From Desmodesmus armatus (taxonomy: Eukaryota > Chlorophyta > Chlorophyceae > Sphaeropleales > Scenedesmaceae), in the NCBI GenBank assembly GCA_007449985.2, contig VIIQ02000647.1:62001-126000 (forward strand): DNA of 64,000 nt. Reading direction: 5' to 3'. Shown here in pieces: positions 12,301 to 23,400 of this stretch (positions within the stretch are counted from its first letter, which is position 1; every line of letters begins with the position of its first letter). The position numbers and the translations under genes were made by a program. A model generated the notes under the pieces. The model was not told the DNA's origin. It made no database searches and was given only the letters and a program-made list of their open reading frames with translations.

Positions 12301-13111
12301 GGCTGCTGGCCACTGAACGCTGGCTGCGCAGTTGCTGTTCTAATGGCCCCTGCTGTTGCTGGCCGGGTGCTGAAACTATCCAACGATCACCGCACCTCGA
12401 ACTCGCGGGAGTGCACGCCATAGTTGCTCTCAATAAAGGGATCACCCAGGTTGTTGATGCTGAACTTGTTCAGGCCCTCCAGGGCACCAAAGTCAAAGTC
12501 CAGATTGTATGGGTATCTGTAGCAGCATCAGGTGGTTCACAGAGCACATTGGTTGAGCAGTGTTCCTTGCATAGGCATGATGAGGCAGCAGACAGTGTCT
12601 TGCGATATCCAGGCTGCTGCAGCATCCAGGCAGCTGCAGCAGTAGTAGAGGGCACAGGAGCAGCTCACCCCATGTGATGTGTGGTGCGCTCCCTGAGCTT
12701 CTTCATGTACTTCTGTAGCACCTCATTCACAGCAGTGAGGCGGTCCTGCAGAGGCAAGCACAGGCAGTGAGGTGTGGTGCATGGGGCTGATATGAGCAGC
12801 ACCACCACATCACCACACCCGACAGCAGTTTGACCCCCATCCGCAGCCACGCCCCTCCTCACCTCCTCCGACATCTCAGGATGGTACTCCGGCACGTCCA
12901 GAGCGGTCGCCTTGTGGTGCGTGATGATGGGCCCAGCAACTGGCAGTGCTTGGTAGGGTGCGATTTGCACATTGCTGTTGCCCTGCTTCAGGCGCTGGTT
13001 GCGCAGCATTGGATCAACCCCAGGCTGCGACAGATGCACGTCATGACTATGGGCAACAGCTGCAGGCAGCGTGCAGGAGGAAGCGAGCTCCACGGCCGGG
13101 GAAGAAGCCAT
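9343..13111 (-). CDS. SDC: Serine decarboxylase (PLP-dependent, group II)
   Basis: Eight exons: 13111-12863, 12745-12669, 12516-12396, 11485-11279, 10888-10729, 10407-10334, 10091-9813 and 9627-9343. All have GT-AG borders and matching phases, giving 483 aa, almost the length of plant serine decarboxylase. From [16 protein letters not shown] onward it follows the plant enzyme closely. The PLP lysine is in SVSGHKFVG, the cofactor-stacking His in [10 protein letters not shown], the pyridine-nitrogen Asp in HCDGALFG, and phosphate-binding residues in TNCGTEGN. The family converts L-serine to ethanolamine and CO2, the entry to phosphatidylethanolamine, choline and related lipid headgroups. The first 90 residues are poorly conserved and carry no clear organelle signal, so a cytosolic location is likely. 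Some annotations of this family read histidine decarboxylase, but the whole motif set is that of the plant serine enzyme. It is divergent from the membrane-protein gene at 13606. Confidence 0.93.
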
Positions 13112-13605
13112 AGTTGAGTCTTGACTTCTGTGCCAACGTCTGAGTTGTCTGTATGCCAGAGGCCAATGTATCGTTCAAACACGGACGACTGGCATCCACG
13201 ATTGCTCGAATGACCTGGTGGCACTTGCAAAGTCACACTGGAACAACGGCGTCACACTTGCTGCAACTGGCAAGCCAGGGGAGCTGCACGACCCAACTCG
13301 TTTATGTTACTGTCGGGGCTGCTTGCTTTCACCCTTGGGCACCCTCACGCCGTGGTCGCGCCGTCGCAGCAGTGGATCTAAGTGATCACAACTTTGAACA
13401 GTCAGCATGCAACAGCACGCTCGGCACCATTGTAGTTCTACATGGTGATAGTATGCAGGTGGCATGCATCCCCCTGGTGGCCCCCTGCAACATGTAGGTC
13501 TCCTGATCTGGGCATCATTCTAGCCCCGACGAAGCACAACCCCCTCAGTCAGCACATGTTCTTCTGCTGCTGCAGGGGCCACTCCTTGCCAAATTGGCAG
13601 CAGAC
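13112..13605. promoter_or_regulatory. Divergent spacer between SDC and the membrane-protein gene
   Basis: About 0.5 kb lies between the two start codons. It does not contain the E2F-like/CRE-like set of the oxygenase spacers. An open frame from ATG 13153 could form an upstream exon (13153-13458, possible donor GTGGCA) joining in phase to the acceptor at 13575. This would leave only 41 bp to the SDC start, so I favour a non-coding reading. Confidence 0.3.
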
Positions 13606-16316
13606 ATGTGCAGGGCCCAAGGACCCTCTCAGGCGCTCGTGGTTGCTGCAGCAGAGCTCACGCAGCTGGTGCCATCGCTGGCATATGTTGGGTGCGTACT
13701 GTTGTATGCTGCTGCAGTCATCCTGCCATGCTATGGGCTGCAGCTCTCCCATCCACACCACCTGCCTTCTCACTGGCGCCGTTATGACATCTGTCGTGCA
13801 GGCTGGCGGTTCCAGCGGAGGACAGGCAGAGTGTCAGGTACACCACCCTGCACAACCAACGGCCTGGGGCAGCACGGCTGGGTGCTGTGGCTGCTGCCAG
13901 CTGCGCAGCTGGCCTTGCAATCGACACGAAGCAGCTGGTGCACGTGCGCGACCTTGCAGATGGGTAGGTAGACGAGGGCTTGCCTGCTGGTAGAGAAACG
14001 GTCAGTCAGTACATGCGTCTGCTGTGTACCCATGTGCAGCTGGCCAGAGGGCCATGCACCACCTTGCAGCACAAGCACATGCTATGACACCAGGCATGCT
14101 TGTATTGCCAGAGCTGACGCCCGCGCAGCTGGCATGGTCCACCTCCAACCCATCCCCCAAGGGCACAGTCTGCCTGCGCAGCAGGGCAAATGGGTGTGCT
14201 GGCACATCGCCACCATCCACATGCCATGCATGTCTCCCTGCGCGTCACCCCTGTTCTGCTGTCCCGCCAATGCCTCGGCTGTGCATGCAGTGACCTTGGG
14301 CTCCATGATCTGCAGTACCTTCAGCAGGAGCATGAGGCCAGGGCCTGCTTTGTGGCCCATCTTGTGGTGGCGCACAAAGCGCTGGGGGCTCTCAGCCTCG
14401 CATCGCTACAGCCTGACGCGTTCAACGGGTGAGCGGTGTTCTTAACACTGTGTGTATCGTGATTCCTGACGAAGTCAAGCATGGGATGGTCAGTCCAAGG
14501 CAAGATGTATGGGGGTGTTGACCGGGCTTGTCCACAAGGGCCCTGGGGCATGTTGTTGCTGTGCTGTGACATCTGCGCAGTGGACAGGCAGCATGTATGC
14601 ACATCTGCTGATGCTCGATGTCCCTTTGGTGCTGCTCCTGCAGGCACGAGGGCCTGCTACAGGTGGTGGCGGCTATGTGTGCGCCATATGTGCTGCTGCT
14701 GAAGTCGCATGAGGGCCTCCTGGTGAGTCTCAGCAGATAGTCTCACCTGCATGTGAGGGCTCACTGTAAGCCCTGCATGCAGGGTTGAAGGTCCCAGATC
14801 GGACTGTTGTTGTGCTGATCAGATGTCCTGATGGTGTTTACGCTGTTGGGATCATAACTCCATGGTTCCAAACGTGTTTTTCAGTGCTCTTTACGCCGTG
14901 AGGCTTCTGGGATGTGTGATGTTCCATTGCCAGCATGCAACACTGTATCCATTTAGTTGTTCACCGCATGCTCTGCAAGCTGACAGACTGGTGTCAGGTG
15001 CTCCAAGCATTGCTCAGCAACCTCACATGTTCAATTATGACGTTCTTTGTTTCTTAGCATAATATTTCAGAGCTGCTGGTTGCTGTGTGCATGTGCAGGC
15101 TCTTGAAGGCCTAGTCAGCCAAGTGCTGCCGATGCGCGTAGCACTACAGCTGCAGGACCAACAGCGCAGGTCCTTTTCTGTTGAGCTTCCGGCAGAGGCT
15201 GTACAGCAGCAGGCCCTGCCGATACAAGGAGCAGCAGCTCCGGCAGCAGCATCAGGACCCACTCGTGCAGGGCCCAGCAGCTCTGCAGCAGGTGTGAATG
15301 AAGTCAGTGTGCTTTCTGCTGCTGGTGGTAACGCTGGAACAGACGGTGCAGCGGTGACAAGGGGAGGGAAGTCCAGCCTGCGAGAGCTGCGTGCAGCGCA
15401 GCGTGCACGCCAGCAGCCAGCACGGCAACAGCAGGGCGCTCCCCAGCAGCGGCAGCCGGCAGATGCACCCGCACACCGGCAACCCTTGCAGCAGCACGCG
15501 CTGCGGCAGCAGCAGCTGTGGCTTTGGGACAGGCCGTCAATTTGGTCGCTGGCTTTCCAGCAGCAGCCGCTGGAGCTGGCGTATGAGCGGTGGGCTCTGC
15601 AGCAATGGCTGCGATTGTTGGACACCATGTTCTTACTGCTGGTGCTGCTTTCTGCCTTAGGATCCCACGTGGCACCAGCAGTGGCTGCCCTCGCCCTACT
15701 GTTTCAGCAGCAAGGAGGCTTGCGTCTGCCAGGTATCAGCTTTTGCGCCTGCGTCAGTTGGCTGCTGGTAGTCACTGTGGTCGTGTCCTTGTGGACGCTG
15801 CACCTACAGCCTGGGAGAGGTCTGTGGGGCAACAGACGAACAGCGGTGCTTGCTGCGGTGCGCGTCCTGCGGACGCTGCTGTTGTGTTGTGAGCTACGGA
15901 AGCTGCTTGCCCCAGGCGATGTCCCTTCGCAGCAGCAAGGTGGGGTCGAACAGGGCGCAGGAAGCGTCTTGGCGCCGTCCAGGGCCAAGGCAGCGTCCTG
16001 TGGGCTGCTGTTGATGCTGGGGCTGCTTGGGCAGTTGCCATCACCCCTACACGCGGTTGTGCAGGCAGCATGTCTGGCAATGGTGTCAACAACAGCTGTG
16101 GCGGCACGCATGCCCAGCTTGCAGCCTAGCAAGGGTGATATTTTTGCGGGTGTTGTGGGTTTTATCAGGGCGGTGCCGGCTGCTGTGTCCGCATTGGGGC
16201 TGCCTGCATGGATTCAGCTGGCCTGGTTATTCAGCTTAGGGTGGGTGGTCCCTGTTGCCATGGTGACCTTTGCTGAGTGGGCGTCACGCAGGCACTTTTT
16301 ACGCAAACTTATGTAA
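13606..16316 (+). CDS. Polytopic membrane protein of unknown function
   Basis: Exons are 13606-13691, 13802-13963, 14291-14428, 14644-14722 and 15099-16316. Each junction keeps phase (2, 2, 2, 0) and the joined frame is open for 560 aa. The first exon may begin earlier, at the acceptor 13575, with an upstream start. The N-terminal 160 residues are soluble and helical-looking (VRDLADGDLGLHDLQYLQ, HEGLLQVVAAMCAPYVLLL, ALEGLVSQVLP), reminiscent of short armadillo/HEAT-like helices, but this is only an impression. A Gln/Ala/Arg-rich linker follows (about residues 200-310). The last 250 residues hold roughly five or six hydrophobic segments, starting at WLRLLDTMFLLLVLLSA and ending at GWVVPVAMVTFAEW, with a basic tail. 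I recognise no family. Exon calls at 13802-14722 rest on splice borders and phase only. Confidence 0.6.
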
Positions 16317-17035
16317 TCAGGCTGTGTGCGACATCACGTGATGTGATCTTGCTGCGGCTGTGCGCGTGGCGGCTTGGCAGGCTCTTGCTTGCTGACCGGT
16401 TGGCGGCCCGAAGATTGGCCGTGCCCCTTCTGACTTTGATGGAGTCTGGATCGCAAGTGCTAGATTTGAACCCCAAGTGCTGGATCTCCGATTGGCAGCA
16501 TCATGCTCATGCTGTGGTCACGTTGTATGACACCTGGTTAGTTTGATAGCATCTTTTGGGGGTGGGGCATAGGAAGGGGTTCTGGGGGCAGGGGGTAGGC
16601 TGGAAAGGCTGTTGGTGTGTTTGAGGCTCAGCCTCAACCTATCCCACGGTGCCGTGGGATACGTTGTGTAGTGGCGTCTGCTGCGGGGGTTGCATTGTTG
16701 CCTGGTTCATTGATCAACCAGTCTATTTGCCAAATATGCCAAGCAAGGGTGATATGTCTGTGGTGTGGTAAGGTTGTCAGGGTGGTGCCAGCTGATGTGG
16801 ATTCAGCTAGCCTGGTGGCTTTGTGCTCTGCATACATCATGCACCACCTCGTTTTGATCCTTGGAACAGATCAAGCTGACAATGGCTCAGCCTTGCTGGC
16901 ATCCCATGTGCCACTCACGTAACAGTGGCTTGTCACACAGGGACTGTTGTTTTCATGTCGTGGGTCTCACATGCATAGCCCGCTGACACATCAGTCACTG
17001 CCACTAGCTGCAGCCCGTCAGTCAGCTGGCAGGCA
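16317..17035. other. 3' flank of the membrane-protein gene
   Basis: No exon is seen. The plus strand is G+T-rich, as in other sense-strand 3' flanks here. A direct repeat is visible: AGCAAGGGTGATAT and GTGCCAGCTG-like words from the last coding exon (about 16120-16175) recur at about 16741-16800, indicating a local duplication of the gene's 3' end. Confidence 0.35.
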
Positions 17036-17371
17036 GTTTCTTGGGCTTGTTCCCAGCACCATCTGTGGGACGGCTTGTTCCCAGCACATCTGTGGGATGT
17101 TGCGATTTGGGCTTGTTCCCAGCACATTTGTGGGATGTTGCAATCTGGGCTTGCTCCCAGCACCATCTGTGGGATGTTGCGGTTTGGGCTTGTTCTCAGC
17201 ACCAACTGTGGGATGCTGTGATCTGGGCTTGTTCCCAGCACCATCTATGGAGGTTGCGTTTTGGGTTTTTTCCCATCATCATCTGCGGGATGTTGCGATC
17301 TGGGCTTGTTCCCAGCACCATTTGTGGGATGTTGCGATCTGGGCTTCTTCCCAGCACCATATGTGGGCTTG
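17036..17371 (+). repeat. 39-bp minisatellite, about 8 units
   Basis: Degenerate copies of a unit of about 39 bp follow each other, centred on GGGCTTGTTCCCAGCACCAT followed by CTGTGGGATGTTGCGATCT. Because 39 is a multiple of three, all plus-strand frames stay open and give 13-residue repeats such as LVPSTICGMLRSG. Some units are shortened by 10-14 bp. The openness follows from repeat length and is weak evidence for coding. Confidence 0.85.
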
Positions 17372-19039
17372 CTTGGTGGTGGTCTGTGCATGCTGCGCAA
17401 GTGTGCGTCAGAGGATTTGAATGGCTGGGGCCTGTGGCGGCCCATGCGTGCAGGTTGAGGGTTTTGTCCGCATCATCAGTCTGATGTGTGAGAACACACA
17501 TCGTGATGGACACACATGGGCTGCGACGCAGCTTTGAACAGAGGCGACAAGGCCGTCGCGCGTGCCTTGATGTGTGGTGCTGGCATGGTTGCTTCGTAGA
17601 AGCTGTAGCAGCAGGGCTTGGTGCCAAGGCGGCAAGTGCTGTAGCATTCTCAACTCGCAGTGGCATGCATGGGCTCTGGCATGCGCTTGCAGTTTTTCTG
17701 GCGGGATGTGGAAGCTGCCATTGCCTTGTGTGGGTCGCCAGCCAGCCGGCAGGTTCAGTCAGTGCGGTGCAGTGGCTTGTGGCTGTTGGCTAGGGCTGTG
17801 CGTGCTGATGAAGGGCACCGGAGGCGACAGGACCCCAGTTGGGAAGGCGGGCAGTTCTGTGGTTTTATGTCAGGGGAGGTGGATCTGTGTTTTTTGTTTC
17901 AGGGGAGATGGAGAGTGCAAGCCCCGCTAGTCCCATTTCTGACTTGTTTTTTGGGGGGTGGGGGAAGGTTGTTACGAGTGGATACTTTCACAGCTGGGCG
18001 GCACTCTCTACACTTATTGACGCTGCCGGCGTGCCCTAGTGGGACCCGCTCCGCCACGCCTGCCATTGCAGACGCTCCATCCATTTTTCCTATAGGTGAT
18101 GGCTTCAGAGGAAGCCGACTGCACCTGGGACTATTCCTATATTCCTATTGACACAGGTGGCTATCCACACCGTGCTACTTGCAACTGTGGCTGTGGCAAC
18201 TGCGGCTACTTGCAGCTGTACCCTGCGTGTATTGTCGTCTGTCGACTGTCGTCGGCAGTGCACTCGGCATTTGTTGAGCTGGCATTGGCAGGGCCGCTGC
18301 TGCTGCTTTGGGGCTGCATTTGTATTGGGCAGAGAGAGCCCAGCTTGTATCTGGGCTCTCTCTGTAGTTGTGCAAGGTGCCCCATTGGATGGGCGCAGCA
18401 GCTGCTTGCAAGGAGCATGTTGCTGCTGACCAACCATGTGGAACCAAGAAGCATGGGGTGTAGGGTTGCAGGACCGGCGTTTCCCGTCTACCACAGGCGA
18501 TGGTTTTTCCCTTCGTAAGATACGTCTTATGTTGCTGCAGCTGTGGTCATCATCGTTCAAGGGCATTATTGATATCCCGTTGAGTGAAACCCAGCCAATG
18601 GGCTCCAGCAAAGTAGGTTGTTAGTTGAGGTTCAGGCTGTTTCTTCGAGGGGGTAGGTACATGGTGGGTGGGCGATTGGCAGGATTTCCTGATGTGTGCC
18701 ATGCAACGCAACCACTGCATGCCACACACCTTCATTCTCATTCACCAGGAAATTGTCGGTTCTGGTGTCCTCATGTACGGCACCACCGGTGAGGCAGGTC
18801 GCCAGCACTTGTTGCTCAAGCCACGCTGGCAGCCTGCTGTACAGGTGACCGGCAATCGCACTCCTGTTGTCACAGGGGATTGGGCTTCTTTGGAGTGGGT
18901 CCCAACTCAACACCATCAGGAGGCATGCCGACTGGCTAGTCTGGCGTTTTCCTTTGGGGTTTAAATTGCTTCGGCGGGGCTCCATGTGTGTGATAGTGTG
19001 TTACATCCCAGTGCGTCTACATCCGCGCCATGTCGTCAC
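17372..19039. other. Gene-free stretch between minisatellite and satellite
   Basis: No exon with credible borders or protein-like content was found on either strand. The plus strand is G+T-rich. It contains one strong hairpin (18330-18364, listed separately). Confidence 0.35.
18330..18364. repeat. Perfect 14-bp inverted repeat with 7-nt loop
   Basis: The arm CAGAGAGAGCCCAG (18330-18343) is followed by the loop CTTGTAT and the exact reverse complement CTGGGCTCTCTCTG (18351-18364). As RNA this would form a stable stem with no mismatch. It lies in a gene-free region 2 kb downstream of the membrane-protein gene. It could be a small-RNA precursor stem or a transcript 3'-end structure; nothing here decides between them. 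Confidence 0.7.
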
Positions 19040-20470
19040 TGTCTTCCTTGAGAATTGTTATGCAGAATGGGGTGGTCAGGGGTGTCTGAGGGACCAGCGT
19101 GCATTTGCGCGTTTGCCGCCGCCCAGCAACCATCATCATGTCCGGGTATGATGCCCGGAATCTTGCTGCCCCATGGCTGGATGGGAACATTGGGTCCCGC
19201 CTCAAACCCACTACACATCAGCATCTTGGTTGGCCAGTCTACTTTGTCTCCCCTCCCTGGGGTTTGCATGGCCTCTGGTGAGGCTACACTCGTCCGATCT
19301 TGTTTTGGATCTCAGTGTGTTTTCCGTCCACACCATGCCGCTAGGATCCTTGCGATCTGTTGCGCAGCACAGGGTGTTTGGGGTGTTTAGGGGATCAAGT
19401 GTGCTGTTGTGCGTATGCCGCCGCCAAGCAACCAACATCATGTCCGTGTATGACCCCCGGAATCTTGCTGCCACAGGGGCTTGTTTGGAACAGTGGGTCC
19501 CCGACTGCACACCAATCCACAGCGTGTCTGTTGGCCAATCTTCTCTGTCTCCCGTGCATGGGGTTTGCATGGCCTCTGGTGAGGCTGCACGTATGCAGTC
19601 TTGTTTGATATCTCAGTGTGTTGCTCGGATACCCATGCCGCCACTGGGATCCTTGCAAGCACAGGGTGTTAGGGTGGTTTGGAGATCAAGTGTGCTGTTG
19701 TGCGTGTGCCGCCGCCAAGCAATCAGCATATTCGCAATGCTGCTGCCACAGGGGCTTGTTCGGAACAGTGGGTCCCCGACTCAACACCAATCCACAGCAT
19801 GTCTGTTGGCCAGACTCTGTCTCCCCTCCTTGGGGTTTGCATGGCCTCTGGTGAGGCTACACTCGTCCGATCTAGCTTTGCATCACAGTGTGTTCTCCGC
19901 CATGCCGTTACTGGACCTTGCGGAACCTTGTGCAAGACGGGGTGGTTATGGTGTTTAGGGGAGCGAGTGTGCTTCTGTGCGCATGCCGCCGCCAAGCATC
20001 CAACGTAGCCGCTATTCTGATGCCTCAGGGGCTTGTTTGGAATGGTGGGTTTCCGCCTCAATTCCAATACACCGCATGTCGGTTGGCCAATCTACTGTTT
20101 CTTTTCTCCCTTGGGGTTTGCACCTGGTGAAGCGACATATGTCCGTTGTGTTTTGTGCCCAATAAGTTTACGTCCACACCATGCCATTACTGGGACCCTT
20201 GAGGATCCTTGCGCAACACGGGGTGTTTACGGGAGCAAGTGTGCTCGTGTGCGCATGCCGCTGTCAAGCATCCAACGTACCTGCGTTCCTGTCCGCCACA
20301 TGGGCTTGCTTGGAACAGTGGGTCCCCAACTCAAAACCAATACAATACAGTGCATGTTGGTTGGCCAGTCTCCTGTGTCTCGCCTCTCTTGGGGTGTGCA
20401 TGGCTTCTGGTGAGGCAACACATGTCTGATTGTGGTTTACATCCAGTGTGTTTTTTGTTCATGCCATGCT
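19040..20470 (+). repeat. Satellite array, five units of about 270-300 bp
   Basis: The marker word GGTTTGCATGGCCTCTGGTG or its variants occurs at 19261, 19562, 19834, 20115 and 20393, giving spacings of 301, 272, 281 and 278 bp. Other words repeat in the same order: GCCGCCGCCAAGC, CAGGGGCTTGTTTGGAA, and TTGGCCAGTCT or TTGGCCAATCT. Divergence is moderate, with small indels. An open frame of about 260 codons crosses two to three units, but it shows no protein features and is broken by unit-length differences. Confidence 0.85.
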
Positions 20471-23400
20471 GTCACTCGAGTGTGTGAGTAACACATCGTG
20501 GCCACACAATACCTTGTGCTGGTATGTATGCGGCTGCGGTATATATATGTACATGTTTCACCATGGTGTGGCCCTGAGTTGGGGACACTTGCTGCTGGTT
20601 GTGCAAAGGCTGGCGCTCTCGTGGTGTGACGTCACAGGTCACTGCCAGTAATCTGAACCAGTGGTTCAGGTGGACAAGGTGCCTGCGGACAATTGTGCTA
20701 GCAGTGTCATTACACGTGCTGCCTTACACGTGCTGCTTGCTGGTCTGCAGTATCAATGGGCAAGGGATATGTACTGTTGGCAGGAATAGCGTACTCGTTG
20801 GCCGTGCAAGTGCTGCATCTGCACTGTGGAGGCACTGTCAACGGCCATTTACAGCCTGCAATTGCAGTCATGTCGAGGTCATATCTGCACTGTTGCTTTG
20901 GGGTTGGGTTCAATGTGCCTTGGAGTGTGTGCTGGTGTGCACTCGTGATCATTCAAGTGTGTACACTAATGTAGGGATACACATGTCAACTGAAGGATGG
21001 TTTCAACTTTGAGTTACAACTTGGTGATGGCGGTAACCGCCAGACATGATGTGCTGCACAGCACAACGTGACATAATGAAACATGCACACAAACAACTGG
21101 TTGACATGTTATTCCACACAACCGATGTTGATTGGGGATCATGGGCATACAAACCCTGCCAGCAGGCAGGCTCAAAACAGCTGCAGGGTGCACAACATGC
21201 AAAAGACCCTGTCACAGCTGAATGCCTAACAACACGTGAACTCGCTTTTGTGCAACTCTGCTCAGCTCCCTCTTGACACAAAGCAGCCAATCAAACCACG
21301 AGCACTGTGCAACTGCAATGCTTGTTGGGAACAGCAATCCACGCCAGCGCAAATGCTTGCTTGGAACAAAGCGCAACTTCCATCTCGGGGCCCCGTCTGC
21401 ACGAACTCAGGACCACGATAGGCACACCAGTCAGCACATACCTGGCACAAGCAACTGCTGTCAGGGTCCTGCCTGGGCCAGCTAGCCCTCCACAGAACAT
21501 GCCACCTCCTCCACATGACAACATGCACCAGCAGATGACAACGGCAACATGCACCAGCATACTGCGCAGCAACTGCTCACTGATGGCATACCAGTAAGCT
21601 CACACATCTGCATTAGTCACAAGGTGCCTTGCCGTCGCCAGGCAGCGCTCGCCAATCCAACATCCCTGCACGTGAACTCTGGCCCGGCCGGATTGGATTG
21701 GATTAGGTATGTCGATAGGCCATACCACACATGACGAACTCCCAAACAAAGCCTGCCACGAGCAAAGGCCTGCGCAAACATGCAGACGACTCTGTGAAGG
21801 TGCAACTTGCAAGCCTTGGCAAGGCATCGACCTGCATTGCGGGGCACTGGGGGAACACCTGCAAAGCATCTGTCTGAGAGACGTGCATGTAAATGATCGT
21901 GATGACGGCGGCGGGGGCAGCTCTCCAACTGCTGCCCTGCGGCAGGCAGCTGATGTCACTGTGATGAGCAACCAGGTCCCTCAGAGCTTGAGGCTGCCTT
22001 AGATCAAACAACAATGCCCAATGCTGCCTTGCAAGCAGTACCACGCTGCACATGCATATCGACAATCTGTCTGGCTTCCAAACAACGCACAACTCACAAC
22101 CTAAGGCCTAGACAAGCGCCGCTTTACATGCAGTACCAAACACACAACAACATGACCAACTGCCAGACACTGGCACAAATCGCAATCGACCACCTGAAGG
22201 CCTCACCACAGAGCCTGCAGGCTCACTTCATACCCTTCCGTCACCAACAAAGGCCCTTGATAAATCAGTCCAGCGAATCACAGAAAGCGGTGCAACGTGC
22301 ACGCGTCACAAGCAGCAACGCATGCAAGCAGGCCTGCTTACTAAGGCATGCATGCATGCACACATGCACAGCCGGCCTCTCCCAGCTACGGCACATGTGC
22401 AAACAGCAAGATTACTACCGTTCACGCCATGTACACTGAGAAGCATGATGGCATGGGTCCCTCAAACGTGCAGCCGCGGCGCTGAGATTGCTTGACACAC
22501 GCTCGGCAGGCAGGCCAGAAACAGAACCAGCACCTTCAAACCACAATCGGCCGCCGGCAAGACAAGGCAATCACAGCTATTGAGCCTGGAGTCATGCCAC
22601 ACAAAACACCCGGTGGTGACCCACCAAAGGTGTGCGGCTCCTTGCTGCTTGGGCACTTGCCCATTGGCAGCCTACTACTGTTGGCAGCTGGTGCTGCCAG
22701 TACACAGATTGAAAAGACCTCAAACTCCAAGGAGTCGGACTCTGAGCACAAGCGTTGCGTAAACTCAATGGATGCATGTGCTACCGTTAAGCAGTGCTCA
22801 TAAGCTGACATGGGACTGGCATAGGACCATCCTATGCAGGACTGGCATAGGATCATCCTATAGGCATGATGCCTGGGGGGAGTGGGAGGGCCCACACGGC
22901 AAGCAACATGGCTCTGCTGGGTGCTTCCAGCAGAGCATCAGGACAAACCCTGGACCAGCTGGAAGCCTGAGCACTGTGATAACTTTGAGAGATACACTGG
23001 TAGGGTCTACCAATCACCACACCGGCAGGACAGCATGCAGCAGCGGCAGGCACTGGCATCACAATGCCGCAGTGCACACCATCATGCATGATACCTGTCC
23101 GTGGAGCACAGCAGTGTAGTACAGGCAGTACCACCAGGCCATACAATTTCCGATCTAAACCACAAGTAGAACACGGGTGCCTCTACACTCCGCGCAGGGC
23201 ACACACAGTGCCATGGCCAGGAGACTTACTCCAACATCCAACAAATGCCCTTGCAGGATCAGCGCACCCTGTCAAGTGGACAGCCGCTGTGGCAGGGCCT
23301 TGTGCACATGCGGGTGCTGCAACACAACAACTGTCACACAGTAGTGCATCATGCACTACGTAGTGTATACATGCGGCATGCAGGCAACACTAGCAGTGCT

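Noticed and set aside
14867..14960. An exon after TTTTTCAG in the membrane-protein gene
   Set aside because: In the required phase it meets a TAG stop after 24 codons; joining 14722 directly to 15099 keeps the frame.
16425..16500. Possible tRNA on the minus strand because of GGTTCAAATC near 16463-16472
   Set aside because: The bases flanking the candidate T-loop do not pair (TTGGG against TCTAG), and no acceptor stem or anticodon arm could be drawn.
19173..19958. A 261-codon plus-strand open frame
   Set aside because: It runs through units of the 280-bp satellite, has no splice logic or domain, and is rich in Cys, Val and Arg as expected from translated repeat DNA.
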